Origin: Mycetohabitans rhizoxinica HKI 454
Lineage (GTDB): Bacteria > Pseudomonadota > Gammaproteobacteria > Burkholderiales > Burkholderiaceae
Length of the DNA: 64,000 nucleotides
Direction: 5' to 3'
NCBI RefSeq assembly: GCF_000198775.1
Contig: NC_014718.1
Coordinates: 64,426 to 128,425, forward strand
Position numbers and translations under genes: made by a program. The notes below the pieces were generated by a model. It was not told the DNA's origin, did not search any database, and saw only the letters and a list, made by a program, of their open reading frames with translations. Positions 32,801-38,430 of this stretch are shown here, piece after piece; positions within the stretch are counted from its first letter, which is position 1; each line of letters opens with the position of its first letter.

Positions 32801-34592
32801 TTGGCGGGCATTGCTAGAGCTACCCGAGCCGATGCTTAACCTAAAAGTATTATGCGGTGGAGAAGCCTTACCTTCGAGTCTGTCAATCCGGCTGGGTCGC
32901 GCGACGGGAGGATTGTGGAATCTGTACGGTCCCACAGAGACGACCATTTGGTCCTCTGCCTTGCAATGGGTGGGTCCACGCGACACGGATGGACCCACTG
33001 TTCCCATTGGCCGGCCTATTGCGAACACGCAACTCTACGTGTTGGATGCATACGGCCAGCCGGTGCCGTTGGGCGCAGTCGGGGAGCTGTATATTGGTGG
33101 CGCGGGCGTCACGCGGGGTTATCTGAACCGTCCGGAGCTGACCACTGAGCGTTTTGTGCGCAATCCCTTCTCTCAAGAAGCCGATGCGCGGATGTACAAG
33201 ACAGGGGATTGGGCGCGTTATTTACCCAACGGCAATCTGGAGTTCCTAGGCCGCAATGATCATCAAGTCAAGATTCGCGGCTTTCGGATTGAGTTGGGCG
33301 AAATCGAAGCGTGCCTGGCTGCCCATCCACAGGTGCGCGACGCGGTGGTGCTTGCGCGTGGTGAGGGCGTCAATCAGCGGCTGATCGCATATGTGGTCGC
33401 TGAGAAAGATGAAACGCTCACCAGTGTGCTGCACGCGCATCTGGCGGCCAACCTGCCCGACTATATGGTGCCGGCCGCATTGGTGCGGCTCGATGCGTTC
33501 CCGCTGACACCCAACGGCAAACTCGATCGGCGTGCGTTGCCCGCGTCGGACGAGGATGCGTTGGTGCGTCAAGTGTATGAAGCGCCACAAGGTCAGTTCG
33601 AGACGGCGCTCGCAGCGATTTGGACCGAACTGCTGGGCGTCGAGTGTGTCGGTCGGCACGATAGCTTCTTTGCGCTCGGCGGGCACTCGCTATTGGCGAT
33701 GCACTTGATGAGCCGTGTTCGTGATGTGCTCGGAGTGGAGCTGGCCATTCGCAATCTGTTCGAGGCACCTACTCTTAGAGGTTTGGCACAACGCTTAGTC
33801 GAGCAGCAGGGAAGCCAAGAAAGCTCATTTGGTGTGCTGCTTGCGCTCAAACCCCAAGGTAGTCGTCCTCCGCTTTTTTGCATCCATCCCGCCATGGGGC
33901 TGAGCTGGAGCTATATGGGCTTGTTGCCTCACTTGGATAGTGATCAGCCCCTCTATGGCTTGCAAGCCCGGGGATTTGACGGAACACGACCGCTTGCCTC
34001 CAAGATTGAGACGATGGCGTCGGACTATCTTGAGCAGATTCGCCGCATTCAGCCTCAAGGACCGTACTACCTATTAGGATGGAGCCTGGGAGGCATGGTG
34101 GCTCACAGCATGGCGGTGCAGCTGGAGCAGCAGGGTGAGTCAGTGGCACTACTGGCGTTGTTGGATAGCCATCCCAGCCCCGGCGTATTGGATGATGTGC
34201 CCGAATTCGATGAAGCGGCCCATTATGCTGCGCTGGTGACGCAGTATGGTGAAGGATTGATTTCGGCTATGGATGAACCGCTACGGTGGAACGCCTGGGA
34301 AATCGCAAAAAACCATCACCGTATTTTGAAAGACTTTTCTCCGCCCATCTATGGTGGCAATGCGCTTTTCTTCCACACAACCCTAGTGGACGATGCATCT
34401 CCCACGCTCGTACCTCGCGATGCATGGCAGCCTTATGTGCGCGGGAATATCGAGATTTACGATATTCATTGCGTCCATAGAGCGCTGCTCGAACCGGAAC
34501 CAGCCGCTGCAATTGGTCGCGTGATAGCGAGGAAGCTAAATGAATTGGCAGATCAACGGCGTGAATCGGCGTATCCTGTGGCACAAGCTTGA
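16038..34592 (+). CDS. Six-module nonribosomal peptide synthetase (NRPS-1)
   Basis: Seen: a single 6184-residue ORF, A-T-(C-A-T)x4-C/E-A-T-TE. Carrier serines (GGHS) are at residues 581, 1638, 2690, 3750, 4811 and 5884; the thioesterase nucleophile (GWSLGG) is Ser6016. C domains 2-5 have HHIVSDG; the sixth is a dual condensation/epimerisation domain with the N-terminal HHLLATEGD motif and HHLIDD. All A domains keep YTSGSTG, YxTGD and the A10 lysine (PNGKLDRR). Pocket residues: module 3 DASTIAAVCK (Tyr-like), 5 DFWNIGMVHK (Thr), 6 DILQLGLIWK (Gly); 1, 2 and 4 unassigned. Predicted product X1-X2-Tyr-X4-D-(allo)Thr-Gly. It lacks a starter C domain, and its N-terminus looks like a C-A linker. Cytosolic; needs 4'-phosphopantetheinylation by a transferase not in this window. 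No matching known compound is claimed. Confidence 0.95.
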   Translation: MSVYSMPVPLSTSQTDCNATQQDCPSHLCVHQLFEAQVERTPQAVAVVLGEQSITYADLERRANQLAWHLRTLGVGPDVVVGLGVTRSIEMVVGVLGILKAGGAYLPLDPSYPHERLTYMMQQARVPVLVTQSPLQQALPRTPASCVCLDIDWAQIAVEPDTRPPSGVLPEHLAYVTYTSGSTGQPKGVMTRHGGAANYLNFLVRHYRVIDKEVVLNVASLAFDASVRDLIGPLIAGARVVLIPTAHAKEPHRYVGVLHEQRVTALLSITPSLLRSVCQAAEHRGVCDALRLILVSGEALDAQLVARVHQTLGAQVQVFNQYGPTECTMTSTWFAAVPDAQGSVPIGEPLSNVRVYVLDRQLKPLPPGVTGELYIAGAGLARGYFNQPALSAERFVANPFGHSERLYRTGDLGKWRVDGRLDYMGRIDDQIKLRGQRIEPGEIEACLAQHPQVRDAVVLARGDGEDTRLVAYVIAEADAPLASTPESGVPLASTLHAHVAARLPDYMVPAAFVRLNAFPLTPNGKLDRRALPAPDADALVRQVYEAPQGELEADLAAIWAELLGVERVGRHDSFFALGGHSLLAVQLLNRIAGLGADVPLATLFASPTLAAFAAAVEAQGHHGTDMLLPIPPVPREGALPLSFAQQRLWFLAQLDGVSRTYHMSRALRVRGPLNRAAWQQALDALFARHDALRSLFVSVEGQPQVQLLPAGTGVPMTWHDLRGVPDADAQLARLSDEAVYAPFDLAHGPLLRACGIQLADDEHVLVLTQHHIVSDGWSMEVSVRELNALYTAACQGQPDPLQPLAVQYPDYAAWQRQWLSGERLQAQSEYWRTTLADAPVLLALPTDRPRPAQQSFAGAQVPVCIDASTTQALKRLSQERGTTLFMTVLAAWSAVLARLSGQDDLVIGVPSANRGHPAIESLIGFFVNTLALRVDLSGEPTTTQLLERVRHTTLEAQAHQDLPFEQVVEIVQPPRRLNHTPLFQVMFAWQNTQPERWHLPDLAVTPTELEGNTVKFDLELELQESGDAIVGALGYASALFDRATIERHVGYLQTMLQAMAADAAHPVTRVELLAPAERTLLLKTWNATAQDYPAHQCIHQLFEAQVERTPDATALVYEDQTLGYAQLNAQANRLAHQLIELGVKPDARVAICVERSPAMVVGLLAILKAGGAYVPLDPAYPGERLAHILADATPQIVLADAAGRAALGEAALADRTVLDPNTLPDRADTNPFVPDLTSHHLAYVIYTSGSTGMPKGVLIRHSGVINQITALPQQLELGVQDRRLQFASPAFDTSVEEIFSTLTVGAALVLRTDAWLVEARKFWALCQAHRISVVGLPAQFWAQLVQEEVPIADSVRAVMISGDAVSVSAWNAWFTGRGYRPRLLNSYGPTETTVSATIHEITHVEGDWRTIGRPIANTRLYLLDAHKQPVPLGAVGELYIGGAGVACGYLNRPELTAERFVRDPFTDEPDARMYKTGDVARYLPNGNLEFLGRNDHQVKIRGFRIEPGEIEACLTQHPQVHDAVVLVMGEGQTKRLVAYVVAGPDEALAGTLRAHVAAALPEYMVPSAFVRLEAFPLTPNGKLDRRALPAPSVEAFAHQAYEAPQGELETDLAAIWAELLGVERISRHDSFFALGGHSLLAVRLLNRIAGLGADVPLATLFASPTLAAFAAAIDARRHHGTGTLPEIAPVSREGHLPLSFAQQRLWFLAQFDGVSRTYHMPIAWRVHGPLNRAAWQHALDALFARHEALRSVFVSVGGQPQVQLLPAETGVPMTWHDLRSVPDRQAQLAKLSEEAARAPFDLAHGPLLRACGIQLSDDEHMLVLTQHHIVSDGWSIEVLVRELSALYTAACRGRPDPLSPLAVQYLDYAAWQRQWLSGERLQAQSEYWRMTLADAPVLLELPTDRPRPAQPSFAGARVPVCIDADTTSAIKRLSGEHGTTLFMTVLAAWSAVLARLSGQDDLVIGTPSANRGHPAIEPLIGFFVNTLALRVDLSGEPTTTQLLERVRRTTLEAQAHQELPFEQVVEIVQPPRRLNHTPLFQVIFAWQGAQTEHWCLPDLTVTPTELEGNTVKFDLELELHESGNEIVGALGYASALFDQTTIERHVGYLQTVLQAMAADATYPVTRVDLLAPAERTLLLKTWNATQQPYPSHLCVHQLFETQAERTPEETALVSEDQAVSYAELNTRANRLAHQLIELGVKPDARVAICVERSPAMVVGLLAILKAGGAYVPLDPAYPGERLAHILTDAAPAIVLADAAGRTALGDTALASRTVLDPNELPELADTNPAVPGLTARDLAYVIYTSGSTGTPKGVMVPHRGVVNLAQAQIACFGVHACSRILQFASFSFDASSSEMVMAFGSGASLYLPPKTIRHDRRGLWDYLARHAITHATLPPALFQHSEDLLSLSLPLTVILAGEAPSSTLIQALAKQGTVFNAYGPTEATVCATIWRGPRDFDGKVVPIGRPIANTRLYLLDAHKQPVPLGAVGELYIGGAGVARGYLNRPELTAERFMRDPFTDEPDARMYRTGDVARYLPDGNLEFLGRNDHQVKIRGFRIEPGEIEACLNSHPQVHDALVLTRGDGDEKRLVAYVRAEPDDALANTLRAYVAARLPDYMVPGAFVRLDAWPLTPNGKLDRRALPAPDSHALVHQVYEAPRGELETALAAIWAELLGVERVGRHDSFFALGGHSLLSVRLMNRVSALGVDVPLATLFASPTLAGFAAAVEAQGHHGTETLSPITPVSREGHLPLSFAQQRLWFLAQFDGVSRTYHMPIAWRVHGPLNRAAWQHALDALFARHEALRSVFVSVGGQPQVQLLPAETGVPMTWHDLRGVPDRQAQLAQLSEEAAQAPFDLAHGPLLRACGMQLADDEHMLVLTQHHIVSDGWSIEVLVRELSALYTAACAEQADPLPPLAVQYPDYAAWQRQWLSGERLQAQSEYWRTTLADAPVLLELPTDRPRPAQQSFAGAQVPVCIDADTTSALKRLSREHGTTLFMTVLAAWSAVLARLSGQDDLVIGTPSANRGHPAIEPLIGFFVNTLALRVDLSGEPTTTQLLERVRRTTLEAQMHQDLPFEQVVEIVQPPRRLNHTPLFQVMFAWQGEQTEHWCLPELTLTPTELGDNPIKFDLELGLHESGNEIVGALGYASALFDQTTIERHVGYLQTVLQAMAADATYPVTRVDLLAPAERTLLLKTWNATECDYPSQLCIHQLFEAQAERTPEATALVAQEQTLSYAELNARANRLAHQLIEWGVQPDARVAICVERSPAMVVGLLAVLKAGGTYVPLDPAYPPERLAHMMADSAPVVLLSVGTPPAAVTPCLGAGVPVLDLQADAAQWAHQSARNPALALTAQSLAYVIYTSGSTGQPKGVMIPHRSAVNLVTSMAQKLGLTAHDRVLQCSSLSFDASVGEIFVTLTQGAALVLRTDAWLAGAAQFWALCQANRVSVTDLPTQFWAQLAQEKVPVPDSVRVVMISGEALSASAQSAWFAGAGHRPRLLNVYGPTETTVTATVHEVTDAANNWRTIGRPIDNTRLYILDAHKQPVPLGAMGELYIGGVGVARGYLNRPELTAERFVRDPFSDEPKARMYRTGDLARYLPDGNLEFLGRNDHQVKIRGFRIELGEIEACLAQHAQVHDAVVLAMGEGSAKRLVAYVVAEPDDALVSTLRAHVTANLPDYMVPAALVRLDAWPLTPNGKLDRRALPAPSAEAFAHQAYEAPQGEWETTLAEMWAELLGVERVGRHDSFFTLGGHSLLAVRLMNRVAVLGIALPLATLFAAPTLAGFAAALDAQRTDSAVLPEITPVPREGHLPLSFAQQRLWFLAQLDGVSDTYHIPLALRLRGTLNRVAWQRALDGLWIRHEALRSVFLSVDGQPQVQLLPAETGMPMTWHDLRGERDAQAQLVRLSAEAAQAPFDLARGPLIRACGVQLADDEHVMLLVQHHIVSDGWSIGVLVRELNALYRAACGESAEPLPALTIQYPDYAAWQRQWLSGERLQAQSEYWRTRLADAPVLLTLPTDRPRPAQQSFAGAYVPIRIDAQTTRALKRVSQAHGATLFMTVLAAWSAVLARLSGQDDLVIGTPSANRHHRQIEPLIGFFVNTLALRVDLSGEPTTTQLIERVRRTALEAQAHQDLPFEQVVEIVQPPRRLEHTPLFQVMFAWQNNETEAWQLPELDVTSAPLAYDVVKFDLELHLQEAEEEIAGSLGYATALFDRATIERHVGYVQTMLQAMAADEPHLVTRVELLTPAERTLLLETWNATQQEYPAHRCIHQLFEAQVERTPEATALVYEDQALSYAELNARANRLAHQLTELGVQPDARVAICVQRSPAMVVGLLAILKAGGGYVPLDPTYAGERLAHIVQDAAPEIVLADAAGRAALGDAALADRTVLDPNRLPEQPETNPSVPVLTPRHLAYVIYTSGSTGMPKGVMVEHAQVVRLFEATQPWYHFDENDIWCLFHSFAFDFSVWELWGALRHGGKLIIVPHQMARSPQDFHRLVCEQGVTVLNQTPSAFKAWIASQAQSPLRDQLRYVIFGGEALEPSILQAWYATRTEQGPQLVNMYGITETTVHVTYRPLRPEDSTQGGSPIGVRIPDLKLYLLDAYQQPVPLGAVGELYIGGAGVARGYLNRPELTAERFVRDPFSAEPDARMYKTGDLARYLPDGNLEFLGRNDHQVKIRGFRIELGEIEACLAQHAQVHDSVVLAMGKGQAKRLVAYVVAEPDDALAGNLRTHVSAALPEYMVPSAFVRLDALPLTPNGKLDRRALPAPDGQAFAHQAYEAPQGEVEAALAEIWAELLGVERISRHDSFFALGGHSLLAVQLIERLRRRGLRLSVRALFDTPVLSALAQSLSQHREVAVPPNRITPETSALTPDLLPLIELTQAEIDRIVEQVPGGVANIQDIYALSPLQDGILFHHLLATEGDPYLAIAQLAFDTRARLEQYLDAVQQVVNRHDILRTAFVWEGLSKPAQVVWRHAPLSVTEITLEAKDGPIAEQLVQRFDPRHTRLDLRQAPLLRCAIAQDTDGRWLMVQLQHHLIDDVSSLKIMHAEVRAFIEGKGETLPAPQPFRNLIAQARLGVSQAAHERFFTEQLADIEEPTLPFGLSQVHCDGAQVREVHRMLPQALNDRLRAHAKRLSVSLASLCHLTWAQVLARASGQRRVVFGTVLFGRMQAGSSADSAMGLFINTLPLRVDLAGSVESAVRATHARLAALLEHEHASLALAQRCSRVPAGTPLFSALLNYRHNALSTDEHSMLPGVEWLSAEERTNYPLMLSVEDFGHALGLTAQVVASLDPDRVCGYMQQALHSLAEALETMPEWPIGQLEILPNEERERLLQTWNATQQPYPSHLCVHQLFEAQVERTPEATALVSEDQAVSYAELNTRANRLAHQLIELGVKPDARVAICIERSPAMVVGLLAILKAGGAYVPLDPAYPGERLAHILTDAAPAIVLADAAGRTALGDAVLASRTVFDPHSVPQRADTNPVVDGLMSHHLAYVIYTSGSTGKPKGVMVEHRNVVNFLTAMSSSPGITSDDRLLAVTSIAFDIAGLELYLPMSQGVTVVMASRDEVTDPVKLHNRIIEQRITVMQAVPSVWRALLELPEPMLNLKVLCGGEALPSSLSIRLGRATGGLWNLYGPTETTIWSSALQWVGPRDTDGPTVPIGRPIANTQLYVLDAYGQPVPLGAVGELYIGGAGVTRGYLNRPELTTERFVRNPFSQEADARMYKTGDWARYLPNGNLEFLGRNDHQVKIRGFRIELGEIEACLAAHPQVRDAVVLARGEGVNQRLIAYVVAEKDETLTSVLHAHLAANLPDYMVPAALVRLDAFPLTPNGKLDRRALPASDEDALVRQVYEAPQGQFETALAAIWTELLGVECVGRHDSFFALGGHSLLAMHLMSRVRDVLGVELAIRNLFEAPTLRGLAQRLVEQQGSQESSFGVLLALKPQGSRPPLFCIHPAMGLSWSYMGLLPHLDSDQPLYGLQARGFDGTRPLASKIETMASDYLEQIRRIQPQGPYYLLGWSLGGMVAHSMAVQLEQQGESVALLALLDSHPSPGVLDDVPEFDEAAHYAALVTQYGEGLISAMDEPLRWNAWEIAKNHHRILKDFSPPIYGGNALFFHTTLVDDASPTLVPRDAWQPYVRGNIEIYDIHCVHRALLEPEPAAAIGRVIARKLNELADQRRESAYPVAQA
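17930..21060 (+). other. NRPS-1 module 2: C-A-T
   Basis: LCL-like C domain (SFAQQRLWFL, HHIVSDGWSMEV). A domain pocket D-T-E-G-M-S-S-V-S-K, no confident substrate. It belongs with module 4 and NRPS-2 module 2 to a subgroup sharing LRTDAWL, FWALCQA and QFWAQL around the pocket. Carrier Ser1638. Confidence 0.8.
21090..24215 (+). other. NRPS-1 module 3: C-A(Tyr)-T
   Basis: LCL-like C domain; A domain core FDASSSEM, ATLPPALF, VILAGEA, NAYGPTEATVCATIW gives DASTIAAVCK, the aromatic (Tyr) type of the GrsA/tyrocidine class. Phe is the main alternative. Carrier Ser2690. Confidence 0.8.
24250..27400 (+). other. NRPS-1 module 4: C-A-T
   Basis: The C domain is nearly identical at DNA level to that of module 3, implying recent duplication or conversion. 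A pocket D-A-G-D-M-S-V-V-T-K: Asp at position 278 would suit a basic or amide side chain, but no substrate is assigned. Carrier Ser3750, in DSFFTLGGHS. Confidence 0.8.
27420..30585 (+). other. NRPS-1 module 5: C-A(Thr)-T
   Basis: C domain HHIVSDGWSIGV. The A domain core (FDFSVWEL, VLNQTPSAF, VIFGGEAL, NMYGITETTVHVTY) gives DFWNIGMVHK, the well-known Thr code. The A-T DNA is almost the same as in NRPS-2 module 3. Carrier Ser4811. Confidence 0.88.
30586..34592 (+). other. NRPS-1 module 6: dual C/E-A(Gly)-T-TE
   Basis: The condensation domain begins with a linker (PLIELTQAEIDRIVEQVPGG) and LSPLQDGILFHHLLATEGD, carrying the HH[IL]xxxxGD motif of dual C/E domains. It should epimerise the module-5 Thr and then condense it. 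A pocket DILQLGLIWK is the Gly code. The TE (~33,820-34,570) has GWSLGG and ends with the conserved DIHCVHRALL region; hydrolysis or cyclisation cannot be decided. Confidence 0.88.
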
Positions 34593-34599
34593 TGTCTAG

Positions 34600-35060
34600 C
34601 ACGGATGTCTATCCCCGGAAAGTGAATAGGAGAATTTAGCATGAGTGACGCATGGAATGATTCAAGTGGCTTGTCGTGGAGGTTGCGCACGTGCCGCCAT
34701 ATAATCTTTTCTTTCAACCGCGTCCTCCCATCCTTCGGGTCGCAATAGGCAGCCAAGCGCGCAGACAGATTTTGGAGAAGCGCGGCGTCCTGGGGATTGG
34801 GACGAAACGGGTAACTCCGGGAGTGGGTGGCGTTGACCAGGCCAACCAGCACCATTCGGGTCGCCGCGCCGGCGTTGACGCCATAGGCGATGTGGGGCAC
34901 CGGGCCGATCTGACCTGGACCGTCTGATGCCACGTCATGCCATACGCGTGGCGGCTCTGCGGCAGCGTATTCAGTCCACGCCGATCGCTGGAGGACCAAA
35001 TCAGGATCGGTAGCGTGTGCCCGCTCACCGATACGCGGAGCCGGTCGTTAGACGGGTTGC
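34600..35060 (-). pseudogene. Unrecognised decayed gene
   Basis: Seen: coherent protein-like minus-strand sequence (IGPVPHIAYGVNAGAATRMV, then LVGLVNATHSRSYPFRPNP and LKEKIIWRHVRNL...NSPIHFPGIDIRAR), with an upstream part in another frame (GHTLPILIWSSSD, LPQSRHAYGM), so frameshifted near 34,940. Its end runs into the NRPS-1 3' end, showing truncation. I do not recognise the family. Confidence 0.4.
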
Positions 35061-35307
35061 GGTGCCGGCGCTTCGGTCCTATTGTCCATCTCGGTTCGAG
35101 GCAAGCATCGGATCCGATGTGTGGGGAGCGAATAAGTCACGAGTATCCATGATCGGCTTGTCAGCCGCGCGGCGGCTGCCTGCTGTGAAAAGAAAGGTGA
35201 GGCTATTGTTGCGGCACACACCGCGCGGCATTGAGAGGCAACCGAAGCTAAGGCATGCCATGCGAGCCAGCCTGGCAGCAAACGATAAGGTGGGGCAGGC
35301 TCCCGAG

Positions 35308-35700
35308 TGAACTGAATTCAAGAAATTAGACAGCGAACCACTATGCCTTCGCAAATCGAGGTCGGTACTCGAGTGGGCTGAGTCCCCGCAATGGGACCTT
35401 GATGCGGTCGTAATTGTAGTGCCTGATGTAGCTGTCGATGCCGGTTTGTAACTCCTGGACGTCGCGCAATGCATTGAGATAGTAAAACGCTGACTTGAGC
35501 GTATCGGAGAAGCTCTCAATGGCCGCATTGTCGAGGCAGTTCCCTCTGCGGGACCGTACTCTCAGTAATAGCGCGCTCTTGGAGGCGGCGTCTATATTCT
35601 GGCCTCCGGTAGTGCCACTCCTATCGGAACACAAGATCGGCTCGTTGAAAATTTCGGCTTTACGCCGCGAGTCTGCCAGCCCTATCGTCCCAAGAGCGTC
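35308..35700 (-). pseudogene. IS3-family (IS150-like) OrfB 3' end with terminal repeat
   Basis: Seen: the last ~75 codons of an OrfB (GNCLDNAAIESFSDTLKS, YNYDRIKVPLRGLSPLEYR), ending at 35341-35343 and followed by an end sequence at 35308-35332 matching the left end of the intact-looking IS3 copy at 43,039. It is a solo remnant of that element, diverged and without the catalytic core. Confidence 0.8.
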
Positions 35701-36124
35701 GTTGTCTCAATGCCAGCACTAACGTATCGACGCTCAGAGCCGCAGAACGCTTCCAACATCCGCTATCGGTCTACAACGAGTTATTAAGGGTGCGTGTCTG
35801 AATTTGAAACAGGACAAATTGCAGCTGTGCAAAGCGCTGAAGCTTGATCGAGTCGGCAGTCAGTGGGCCTGCCGTGGCGCAAACGGCCGAACAACAGCAA
35901 TCCAGTCACGGCGATTTCCCTAAAAAAGTACTGAGTATGCGGACCCATAGGAATAAATCGGAAAACGGTGCTCGAATCAACAAACTATTTTTTGTTGACT
36001 ATCAGGGTTGGGCCTATAGGTCTCAAGTTCTAGCACCGCTCTCCTATTGCTAGATCGCTTCAATGCCTCGCACGCGAGACACGGGCATTTTTAGCGCGGC
36101 CGCTCTGATGGGCGGCCGCTTCGG
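35701..36124. other. Unassigned intergenic region
   Basis: About 420 bp between the IS3 remnant and the membrane-protein gene. No gene, RNA or clear signal recognised. Confidence 0.3.
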
Positions 36125-36487
36125 TCATATCCAGTGCTGCAGGCCGAAATCGAACAACAGAACGACCGCGGAGCAAAATACGCCGCACAGCAAATTGGCG
36201 ATGCGATGCCCGAAGTCGCGGTGGCGGCTGAGCGCCGCACCGATCAAAAACACGATCTCGGTTGCCACCTGCAGCCCGAACCAGGCGAGCATGACGGTGT
36301 ACTCGTATCCCATCGAATTGAAGTTGGCAAAGTTCATGCCGTGTACATATATCCATGAGCCTACCCGCCATACTTCGTAGAGCAACAGCACCGCGGGGAA
36401 TAGGTAGCTTGCGATATAGGTCGGAATCGTCGCATGTCGCAGCTCGAAGTGGTTCTCGTGCCGCAGGGGATGGGTCGTGAGCCGCAT
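36125..36487 (-). CDS. Small integral membrane protein, unknown function
   Basis: Seen: 120 residues from ATG 36487, which has GGAG 6 nt upstream; a longer frame from 36532 lacks one. Three hydrophobic segments at about 22-44, 57-80 and 92-112, with a short soluble N-terminus rich in His and Arg. I do not recognise the family. It lies beside exopolysaccharide-type remnants on the same strand and may belong to that locus. Confidence 0.7.
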   Translation of the reverse strand: MRLTTHPLRHENHFELRHATIPTYIASYLFPAVLLLYEVWRVGSWIYVHGMNFANFNSMGYEYTVMLAWFGLQVATEIVFLIGAALSRHRDFGHRIANLLCGVFCSAVVLLFDFGLQHWI

Positions 36488-36802
36488 GATCTGCTCCTCT
36501 AAATATCCAGCTTGCCAAGTTATAGGCGGCACACGGCATGTGTGCGCCTGATTTGACTTTAGGCGGCCTGTGGGAAGGTTTCAATGCTGCATTGCAGCAT
36601 CATGTTGCGTTGCGTGGCAGCGGACGTATCCATGCGGCATTGAGCAAGACGATGGCGCGACACGTGGGCGCGCCTTACGCCAAGGTGCGCCGGGACGCGG
36701 GATTGGCGCTGCACTGCAGCAGACGCCATGCAAGCGGTGACCGCAAAATACAAACGGCGGCCAGTATGCGCAGCTGTTGGACAGACTGTAAAACGAGCTG
36801 TC
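36488..36802. other. Unassigned spacer
   Basis: About 315 bp. A plus-strand frame (GRIHAALSKTMARHVGAPYA...) looks protein-like but stops within the region and matches nothing I know; probably debris. Confidence 0.3.
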
Positions 36803-37690
36803 CTACACGACGGGGAATGCGTCACCGTCCGCGGCGACCAGGCTGCCCGTGTGCGTGGTTTCCGGTTGTTCGTTGCTCCGCTTCAGGCGTAGCACGGTGG
36901 CGAGTCGCTGCGCGTACCGCTGCGGGTGGTATTCGGCGACGTCATAGCGGCGATTCGGCTGGCCGAGATGCCGTATCAGAGCGTCGAGCGTTGCGCGGTA
37001 GCTCACCATATCGCAATGATACTTAAACTTATTGCGGATTTCGTCGCCGAACGTCGACAGGCTGCCAATGTCGTGCACGAGCGCCGGCAACCCAAGCATG
37101 GCTGCTTCGACGATCGACAGAGGCGCATTTTCCGCGCAGATTGACGGCAACACCACGGCATGCGCGGTCTCGCGCAATTCGGCCAGGAGCGCGCGAGGGG
37201 CACGCCTGCCGCGGAATTCGAGCCTTCCGGCACCAATTAAATCGGCATTGCGGTGCTCGAGCGCGGCACGCTCTGGCCCGTCGCCGAAAATCGTCAGCTT
37301 ATTCAGACAGGCGAATTGCGTGGCGCGTGCCAGCGCGATGAACTCGCTCAGCCTTTTTCCGCCGCGATGCGGCCGGCGAATGCGAGGTTGATGCGGCTAG
37401 CGTGGATCGGCTTGGGCGCGCATACGGGCATGTCCGCGTCAATTGGGTTGGGCAGCAGCGACGTGTTCGTGATGCCGACGCGGTGCAGTGCTTGCTCCAT
37501 GTACTGGCTGGGGCACAACAGCAGATTGAACGCCCGGGCGGGATGACACAGCAGCCTGGTCGAATGCCAGTAAAGCTTTTTCAATGCATCATGCACCGCG
37601 CCTTTCGGACTCGCGCAGGTGGTCAGCGCTGGACGCGTTAAGCCAGCCGGGCCGCGGCCGACCGCGCGCGGGTTGACTTTCAGTCCCATA
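36803..37690 (-). pseudogene. Glycosyltransferase family 4 (GT-B), frameshifted and 5'-truncated
   Basis: Seen: the upstream part reads RAFNLLLCPSQYMEQALH, SLLPNPIDADM, NLAFAGRIAAEKG; after a one-base frameshift near 37,356 it continues LSEFIALARATQFACLNKL, TIFGDGPERAALEH and the donor-site motif ENAPLSIVEAAMLGLPALVH, ending at 36803. These are GT4 hallmarks. The N-terminal acceptor domain is missing; the sequence breaks where a polysaccharide deacetylase fragment starts on the other strand. Confidence 0.75.
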
Positions 37691-37696
37691 CGCGTT

Positions 37697-38046
37697 TTCA
37701 TTCGATCCCGACCCGCTGCGACGACGTCGAATGCGAGCAGGAGATCACCGGCTCTCGGCGGGACATCGAACGGTTGACCGGCCGGCCCTGCGTGCATTTT
37801 GCATACCCGAACGGCAACTATGGGGAAAGGGAGATCCGGCTGTTGCGGGCGGCCGGCTACCGTACCGCCAGAACGTGCGATGTCGGTTGGAACGATGACG
37901 CGACCGATCCGTTCAGGTTGCGTGCCATTGATATCCATGACGACTCGTCGCTGGCATGGTTCATCGCGAAGCTGAGGGGGATTCCCTTGCTCCTGCGCTA
38001 TGCGTGGCACGGCGGCGGTTGGCGCGGCCGCAAGCTCCAATTCTGA
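37697..38046 (+). pseudogene. Polysaccharide deacetylase, C-terminal fragment
   Basis: Seen: DVECEQEITGSRRDIERLTG, then CVHFAYPNGNYGEREIRLLR, AAGYRTARTCDVGWN and a terminal RYAWHGGGWRGRKLQF. These match the second half of NodB-homology deacetylases (FAYPxG motif). The N-terminal metal-binding half is missing. Known: such enzymes remove acetyl groups from exopolysaccharide sugars. It meets the glycosyltransferase remnant tail to tail at a rearrangement junction. Confidence 0.7.
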
Positions 38047-38187
38047 CCCGTGCGGCCGGCGCCAGCCGGCGAGCTGATCGGGATTTTACAAAGCGCGTTA
38101 AAATAGCGGTGCAAGCACCTCCTCTGTGCCGCCGGCGTATTCTCGCCGGCTCGCCGCGCAGCTTGCGCGACATAATGATTTCCCCCT

Positions 38188-38430
38188 ATGGACGAACAGA
38201 AGAGACAGCGAATCATTGCGTATATTCATCACCGGATGGACGAATACGGCATTTCCATTGAGCATCTAGCCAAAGTACTCGCTGAAGAGGAAAAGAAAAT
38301 AAAGCCCATATTGTTTCGTGATGCGTATGGCAACGTATGGGATGGTGAAGGAGACATGCCCGATTGGCTCAAGCGCGCGGTGCATGCGGGGCAGTCGACC
38401 GAGCACTTCATGGTCGAGCCGGAGCAATGA
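38188..38430 (+). CDS. Short H-NS-like protein
   Basis: Seen: 80 residues; a helical N-terminal half (RIIAYIHHRMDEYGISIEHL) and a C-terminal FRDAYGNVWDGEGDMPDWL segment resembling the H-NS DNA-binding fold (TWxGxGxxPxW pattern with Asp replacing Ser/Arg). The acidic replacement may weaken DNA binding. Its stop codon overlaps the next gene's start (ATGA), so the two are translationally coupled. Confidence 0.7.
   Translation: MDEQKRQRIIAYIHHRMDEYGISIEHLAKVLAEEEKKIKPILFRDAYGNVWDGEGDMPDWLKRAVHAGQSTEHFMVEPEQ

Noticed and set aside
16238..34602. Many long open frames on the opposite strand and in other frames inside both NRPS genes
   Set aside because: They arise from GC-rich, repetitive codon patterns; they recur at the same place in every module and none has a motif or ribosome-binding site.
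34641..34748. 35-codon ORF right after NRPS-1 with an AGGAG site, considered as an MbtH-like start
   Set aside because: The sequence (MSDAWNDSSGLSWRL...) has no MbtH motifs, and the same DNA codes coherent protein on the minus strand.
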